From Opisthorchis felineus (taxonomy: Eukaryota > Platyhelminthes > Trematoda > Opisthorchiida > Opisthorchiidae): 64,000 nt of DNA. Shown here piece by piece: positions 58,835-64,000 of this stretch. Under the pieces are notes generated by a model. It was not told where the DNA came from, searched no databases, and was given only the letters and a program-made list of their open reading frames with translations. Each line of letters opens with the position of its first letter. Position 1 is the stretch's first letter. The stretch covers positions 70,288 through 134,287 of the forward strand of contig SJOL01001963.1 of NCBI GenBank assembly GCA_004794785.1, in the 5' to 3' direction. The position numbers were made by a program, and so were the translations under genes.

Positions 58835-58985
58835 CAATGATGCCAATTTATGCTGAAAGCCGAGAAGCACGGAAGGGCTGTTTCATCCTAGTAGGGAATC
58901 ATCAGCAGCGCGCACCTCACGAAATTCAGGGAGTTTCAAACCCGCAACCTTTTGTTTAGTGGTTGAATACTTACCAGTTTCCCTG
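58835..58985 (-). repeat. SINE-like repeat, family B, copy 2
   Basis: Read on the minus strand, a B-box-like GCGGGTTTGAAACTC is followed by CTGAATTTCGTGAGGTGCGC, GCTGATGATTCCCTACTAGG, ATGAAACAGCCCTTCCGTGC and TTCTCGGCTTTCAGCATAAA. It is the better-preserved copy of the family at 7690-7820. The tRNA-like head suggests a SINE transcribed by Pol III. Confidence 0.55.
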
Positions 58986-59374
58986 TGAGTAGCTGATCAG
59001 CAGTATGATTACCTTCCACTTAGACAGGAGGTAGCATCCTTTATTAGCGGAAACCAAATCACTTGGTCTGACTCCTCGAGTGACGGTTTCTGAAATGACA
59101 TTTTCACATATCCAGTGAAAGTATCATTACCCTGAGCTGCGTATTTAATCGTGGCGATATGAGGAGATTTGTAAATGATAGATAGGCGTATCTGACAGGA
59201 ATGTCTTATTCTGTCTTAGACTTGCAAGTCTGAAACGACGGGAGATTCACCCAAATTTCACCAAACATTCTCGTCTACCGAATTCTTCAAATTGAATGTG
59301 TTGCACAAGAACAGTTTCATACTCCAGTTGAGACGATATACGGGACGACGTAATACATTGTCTTGAAGATTTCC

Positions 59375-59535
59375 ACTAGTCCTAAACTTGCTGAGAGCAC
59401 TTCGACAGCCCAGGACCAATTTGGTCTCCAAGTTGCCGTTAATCTTATGTTCTGCGTGAGTCCAAATAGCACTCACTTAGCGGATGACATTTACTTGCAA
59501 ACTAATTTTATTTTACCGGGCGACTCAACTGAATC
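59375..59535 (+). repeat. dispersed repeat family A, copy
   Basis: This keeps AGCACTTCGACAGCCCAGGACC, then TCTTATGTTCTGCGTGAGTCCAAAT, CACTCACTTAGCG and TTTGCTTGCAAACTAATTTT-like blocks in family order, but lacks the CTTCTTGGGGCTCA segment (small deletion). Confidence 0.65.
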
Positions 59536-59614
59536 CCACTTAAGTTTCTTCTCCATGTTATGCTTAAGCAAAATTTACTGCGCTAAAACTGTCCATGTTT
59601 TATGTGGAATATCA

Positions 59615-59700
59615 TTAAATATAAATAAATATAAATATAGATGTATAAATATATAGCTATATAAATATATAAATATAAATATAAATAAATGAATAATTAA
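59615..59700. repeat. AT-rich simple repeat (AAATAT-type)
   Basis: About 85 bases of nearly pure A/T made of AAATAT/ATAAAT words. Confidence 0.85.
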
Positions 59701-59704
59701 GACA

Positions 59705-61700
59705 AAATATTTTCAACGGCCCGGTACTACGTAAAATATCACTGAGAACTATTTTCACATTGTCATAAAGTACGTGTGGTACAGAATGGACAAGCGATTG
59801 ATAAAGTTTCAAAGTTTATTGGTTTCAACCGTCTCAAGAAAACGGGCTTGCTAGTCATTGAAAGGAAACGGGTACAAATAAATATAAAAGAAAAAAGCAC
59901 CCTAAACAAAAGCTAATTCTTTTAGAATCCCAGTGAAAACATCAAATGGTCATTATTATTGTACCGGGTAAAAGAGTTGTGTGAACAGCCGTGCGAGTAC
60001 ATTCCACCCTTCCCGACTTTCCGTAATTTTCCAAATCTAGGTGCTACACATTCACGTGCAGTGACAATTTGCTCCACTTGCATTCTTCACACTGGCCAAA
60101 AAGCGAAATTTTTTATCCCTTGTGCGGCAGTCGTTGGCCGATTTAGCCGAAAATTAATTCCTCTTGTTAAGTCAGCCGATTCAGAAACTTGGCAAGTTTT
60201 GTGCTCCTACTCTAGTCCTTGTTCAGGCATTCAACAGCGTGCACCTCTTAAATCTCTTTGGGGATTTTCTGTTTGCGCACTTTTAATGAGCGACTCAAGA
60301 ATTTGTATTTCGGCCATTAATGGATGATCTACAATGTGGCTAACATACACTCAGACAGAACGTTCATCCTATTCGTCCTTCAGTCACGCACCTACCTGCA
60401 CGCAATTTTTTTTCGGTTTCCCTGCAAATGATGACCCCTATTATAACAGTAGCATGTTACTCGTGTGACTTGCTTGTTCCAAAATATGCAAACTCAAAAT
60501 TCGCCTAAGTTTTTTTAGGGGTGGTAGATTTTTAGTTAAGCTAAAATCGTTCATGTTAATCACCTGTTTTAACTGCTGTTTTAACTTTACGTGACATTTG
60601 ATCCTAAGCGTGGGAAATAGAGTGTGGGGAAAAAGCAAGGCCATTTTCACTGACACGCCTAATAACCCAGAAAAAGTTGCTCCAATTCCGTTGGTGATTT
60701 CAGACTGTCTAGACGGCTACTGCAACAACCAATATTGAAGATTTTTTTAATGAATTCGGAGACCAATGTTGAACACTCTCGGCTTAAAGTAAATTATCAT
60801 AGAAGTTGAAGTTTCTCCACCTTCTCCGCAAAAATGTTCCATTTTTTAACCCACAAATGGAATGTTGGTAGTGACTGGCATTACTTCCCTTGTCCTCTGA
60901 TGTGAAATAATCAGAAAACATTTGGTTGAGCCGGCACCCCAGAGCAAAGGGAGTGTATGACCGATTATCCCTTGTTCGTTCTCGTGCCTTTCTGCTGCCG
61001 TTTTTAGATTTTTCATTGTTGAGTTAGTACAATCAATTACAATCACTCAAAATCAATGTATTTGCAATCAGTTTACTTGGGTGTATGTTTCAGTAACTCA
61101 TGTCAACCAGTAGCACGGCTACGAATGACAACTCATATTATTACTTTCTGAATGTTACCAAGCTACACGGTAAAACAGGATTCAGGAAAAATGAACGGTA
61201 AAATTCTGAAACATTTGGAGGAGGTGTGAAGACAAACAAAAGGACCTGTTAATCTAGCGAAAGTTAAATACGCAGAATGGTGCTAGTTAAATGACTTGCC
61301 CGTAGATTAGGCCTACCCTCATAAGACTAGCCTTATTTTTATTGATTGCTTCCGTGGATGCATAGAATGTTTGACTGGTAGCAATTTTCACCACCCAAGC
61401 TTGCTATACCAGAAAGTTTACTACCGAGCTGTAGTTTCCTAACAGCCAATTTCGAGACTCTATAATATGACTCCCCACTTTTTGTTCACAGGCTGCTTTC
61501 ATGAGTTCGCCATCGCCCTCTTAATGGTCTTGTTGCTGGGTTTTTGGATAGAGCCAGTTTTGTCGTCCACTAAAACCCTAGGTATGTTGTCTTTCACTAT
61601 ATGCTTATTCAATTACCAAACGTATGGTCATTCAAGTATGGCGAAAAGCACGCTACAAGCCCACTCATAATACCCCCTAACTAACCCGATGTCTGCTTAA
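59705..61700. other. no supported feature
   Basis: A 122-codon + frame at 59959-60327 is cysteine-rich but has no recognised domain. Confidence 0.35.
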
Positions 61701-61704
61701 TTCT

Positions 61705-61860
61705 TAAAAGCTGGGTAGCTGATGACATCGTTCTGTTGGCTGAAAACTAGGAGGAATTTCAGCATGCAGTGAGTCCCCCACTGTGCAAAACTCTGCATAT
61801 AATGAAGCAACGCGTAGAAGACCGAGTTGTCCTCTACATGCACATACCTGTCCGTTTCCC
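61705..61860 (+). mobile_element. LINE reverse-transcriptase relic, YADD box
   Basis: One frame reads LADDIVLLAEN (stop) EEFQHAV, matching the catalytic F/Y-A-D-D box and following helix of LINE reverse transcriptases. Upstream and downstream sequence does not show other RT blocks clearly, so this is a short fragment of unknown clade. Confidence 0.55.
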
Positions 61861-62116
61861 CAAATTACAATGTGAAAAAGGCCGTAAGGTGACCGACACA
61901 AATACCTTGATTTCGCTTTCGTGCTAACGGGCGGGCTGAAGTACAGTTTTAACTGCACCATGTAAAGGATGGCGTCGTCACTTCGGAAGACAATTAAAAC
62001 ATGGAGTTAGCACGGTCAAGAGCGTCCAATTCAGCTCAGCCTCCAAAGGTTCTGTCGCCGTATTCACTGGAACTAAAACTTTTTCTCCTTTTCCATAACG
62101 TTATCCGGATCGTCGT

Positions 62117-62142
62117 TAACTAGTTAACTGGTTAACTGGTTC
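62117..62142 (+). repeat. 9-bp tandem repeat
   Basis: About three copies of TTAACTGGT (first as TTAACTAGT) precede tccggatga. Confidence 0.8.
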
Positions 62143-62144
62143 CG

Positions 62145-63320
62145 GATGATAGTTAGTCGGTCTCCAAATAGACAACTTCTAGAGAAAAAAACATCTTACT
62201 GAGAAGCCTTGGAAATTATCTTTGTCTGCCGTGATTGGACTCAGATTCCGAGAAGGGTGCACTTCCCATAAGTAGCTAAAAAGCTACTCCGTTTACTTGG
62301 ATTTTGGAAACTGATGTTGTTCAGTATGACATACCTATCTTGAGCATTGATTACCCAAACTTTTAAGGTTCTGGCATCAATTCTGAACTATTCGGTGGCA
62401 CCATGTTGCTATTTCAACACAGTTTGCATTACATCCCAAATGCAAACAAAGCGATGAATAGCCAATGAAATGTTGTTTCGTTATTAAACCACTCTACCTG
62501 ATTCCTAAGAAAGGCCTTCATTCGAACGTGATATTTCTGGGTCATTTTTGTAAATAGCCTACAGAAACAACTCGACAAAACTGGTATATTTCGGCCGCTG
62601 TCGCCAACAATAAAAGGAGAACTCCTTTTATTGTTTTCGCAGTTCCAGTTACTGTCAAAAATAGAAGTGCTCCAAATTTGATCCAAATTTCTGATTTGAA
62701 GGAAATGCGCACAAGTTTCCGGACAAGCCAGATATTGTCCATTGCTGCAGTCACTGGAAATTACAGCCAAATAACAAAAGTAAACGTTCCGTATTTTTAC
62801 CATTCTCACTATACATTTGCCTTTCTTAAAGGTAGTGACTTCCCAGGCGCTACGCAAACAGATCAAATGAACGGTCACACGAACAACCGAGCGCACTTAA
62901 ATAACAACCATTCTTTCGAATATCTTTGACATATCTTTGTTACAAGCTGATGTAGTCCATAAGTGGGGCGAATCAAGCACGTGCAACATTATTACTGTCC
63001 GCCGAAGTGGAATTGATATGTAGTGGCTGATAGGTCGATCCACACAGCACAGAGGATAGGTTTATGAATCGTGCAACAACCAGTAAACAATGGATCTCGA
63101 AAACCCATCACGTACAGAGGCAAACGAGTTTTCCGCAGAGTTTTAGGTAGTGCTGAGTCAAGAAAAATATTTTGCTGTTTTATAAAAACGTCTCAATTGA
63201 AAAGTGAGAAGGAGTTTTGTAAGGCAGTCTCAGCTAAAGTTTACCATAAAAGGGAGCTTTAGTTGATATTCGGTTAATTATCCACTCAACACTAGCTGAA
63301 ATTGAAAATGGTCATTTAAC
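62145..63320. other. no supported gene; perfect palindrome inside
   Basis: A 155-codon minus frame (62429-62896) is among the longest frames in the window but has no motif and overlaps the palindrome at 62606-62635. I regard it as unproven. Confidence 0.35.
62606..62635. repeat. perfect 14-bp inverted repeat with AATAAA on both strands
   Basis: AACAATAAAAGGAG (62606-62619), a 2-base spacer (AA), then its exact reverse complement. AATAAA is present at 62609-62614 on the + strand and at the mirror position on the - strand. Confidence 0.9.
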
Positions 63321-63324
63321 GTCG

Positions 63325-63440
63325 CTTACATGCGCATTGGAGACAAATAGGAAACCAAGTTGATGGAAGCCCGGAAAATGCGCAAATCCGAGGAGCCCCA
63401 AGAAGAAAGAAACCGGAAGAGCTTTTCTCAATCTCATAAG
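63325..63440 (-). repeat. dispersed repeat family A, copy
   Basis: The minus strand reads CCGGTTTCTTTCTTCTTGGGG then CTCCTCGG, matching the family's CCGGTTTCGTCCTTCTTGGGG and CTCATCAGG. Preceding AGATTGAGAAAAGCTCTT also fits the proximal block. Confidence 0.55.
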
Positions 63441-63539
63441 CCTGATTAGCTCGACAATACGACCATACTACTTTTTTCCTTACCGGAAGATCCTGGGAAA
63501 CAACCACTACAATTCTCATACAATAAGTTATTAAGCAGT

Positions 63540-63960
63540 GTTTTACAGTTGAGAATAACAAATTCGCTCGTTCCACCCGATTTCAGCCATACTTCTGAGA
63601 CGTTGGTGCTCAGAGAGCTGAAGATGTCTCATATCAGTCACCCGAAGTGGCCAAGTCTCGCAGTTGTACCCCAGTCCAGCCCACACTGTAGTCTAGAACG
63701 AGCTTCCTGTGAGACCCAGTGGTGTACACTTTTGACACTACAAGTTGCTCAGATTGACATGCACAATTGCGGACTTCGAGATCCTTGCGTTCACTTCATC
63801 TCTCACACTAATGTCAGATCTAATACAAATTCCTAGATGCATAAAGCATTCTACAACCACTGGTTTCACTCCATGAATTCCCAGAGGCGTGTACGTCCTG
63901 CAGTGTGGCATTGCACTTTGTGGGCGCTTAGCATATGCCAAAAATATTTGTTACCTTGGG
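63540..63960 (-). mobile_element. RTE-like LINE relic, RT C-terminal domain
   Basis: Reading leftward from about 63960, one frame has APTKCNATLQDVHASGNSW, matching the block after the YADD helix (A-P-x-K-C-K-x-L-L-Q-D). After a frameshift come VVVECFMHLGICIRSDISVR and DEVNARISKSAIVHVNLSNL, equal to the F-x-Y-L-G-S-C-I-S-S-D and D-E-V-x-A-R-I blocks. Further on, REHQRLRSMAEIGWNERI matches the D-H-R-C-L-R-S-I family block. Stops and frameshifts show decay. The RT and endonuclease parts would lie beyond the right edge. Confidence 0.7.
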
Positions 63961-64000
63961 CAGCTTTTCAACTTATACTTACTTTTCCTGCTAGTATTCA

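Noticed and set aside
59959..60327. 122-codon cysteine-containing + frame
   Set aside because: Cysteines are not regularly spaced as in EGF, LDL-A or zinc-finger modules, and there is no supporting signal.
62429..62896. 155-codon minus frame
   Set aside because: At this base composition a few frames of about 150 codons are expected by chance over six frames of 64 kb. No motif, acceptor or donor supports it, and it crosses a palindrome.
1..64000. CRISPR arrays, rRNA genes, canonical tRNA genes, bacterial operons
   Set aside because: No evenly spaced direct repeats, no rRNA-like conserved blocks, no complete tRNA cloverleaf and no ribosome-binding-site-led gene runs were seen.

Overview
The window reads as nuclear genomic DNA of a parasitic flatworm, most likely a digenean fluke. 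The evidence is as follows. G+C is roughly 40% by eye. There are no bacterial-style gene runs, and open frames are short and embedded in kilobases of non-coding sequence. There are decayed RTE-type LINEs of the kind abundant in flukes, a Ty3/gypsy integrase relic, a Tc1/mariner transposase relic and SINE-like repeats. One gene has a receptor architecture resembling the flatworm orphan rhodopsin-like receptors. Species cannot be named from sequence alone.

The best-supported gene is a rhodopsin-like G protein-coupled receptor on the + strand. Its last exon (33296-34009) is the longest open frame in the window and encodes a long third cytoplasmic loop, TM6, TM7 and a cysteine-rich tail. Upstream I find a chain of short exons with good splice sites and compatible phases: 11592-11700 (TM2 start), 13938-14030 (TM2 end to the TM3 cysteine), 16932-16972 (second cytoplasmic loop, 41 nt), 21375-21548 (TM4 and ECL2) and 28178-28249 (TM5). 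If correct, the gene covers more than 22 kb with introns of about 2-7 kb. TM1 and part of TM3 are not located. The terminal exon is solid; the upstream exons rest on my reading of motifs, splice sites and phase.

Other coding calls are single candidate exons on either strand (5886-6008, 9372-9469, 18922-19036, 21294-21382, 24191-24208, 31619-31940, 45439-45615, 51233-51376, 57383-57505). They were chosen because an open frame is bounded by a good acceptor and donor. In 64 kb some such structures will arise by chance, so their confidences are low to moderate.

Mobile sequence is concentrated in the last third: an RTE-like LINE with an internal deletion (47385-49215, +), a gypsy-type integrase 3' end with a possible LTR (49636-50700, -), and a second RTE relic at the right edge (63540-63960, -). 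Smaller relics are a Tc1/mariner transposase (26156-26480), a LINE RT fragment at 30040-30300 and a LINE YADD box at 61705-61850. Non-autonomous repeats run throughout: a family present as single arms at many sites and as a fold-back pair at 29541-29912, and two tRNA-SINE-like families with two copies each. There are also degenerate simple arrays (18450-18575, 20640-20915, 59615-59700). Everything else is intron or intergenic sequence in which I see no supported feature.
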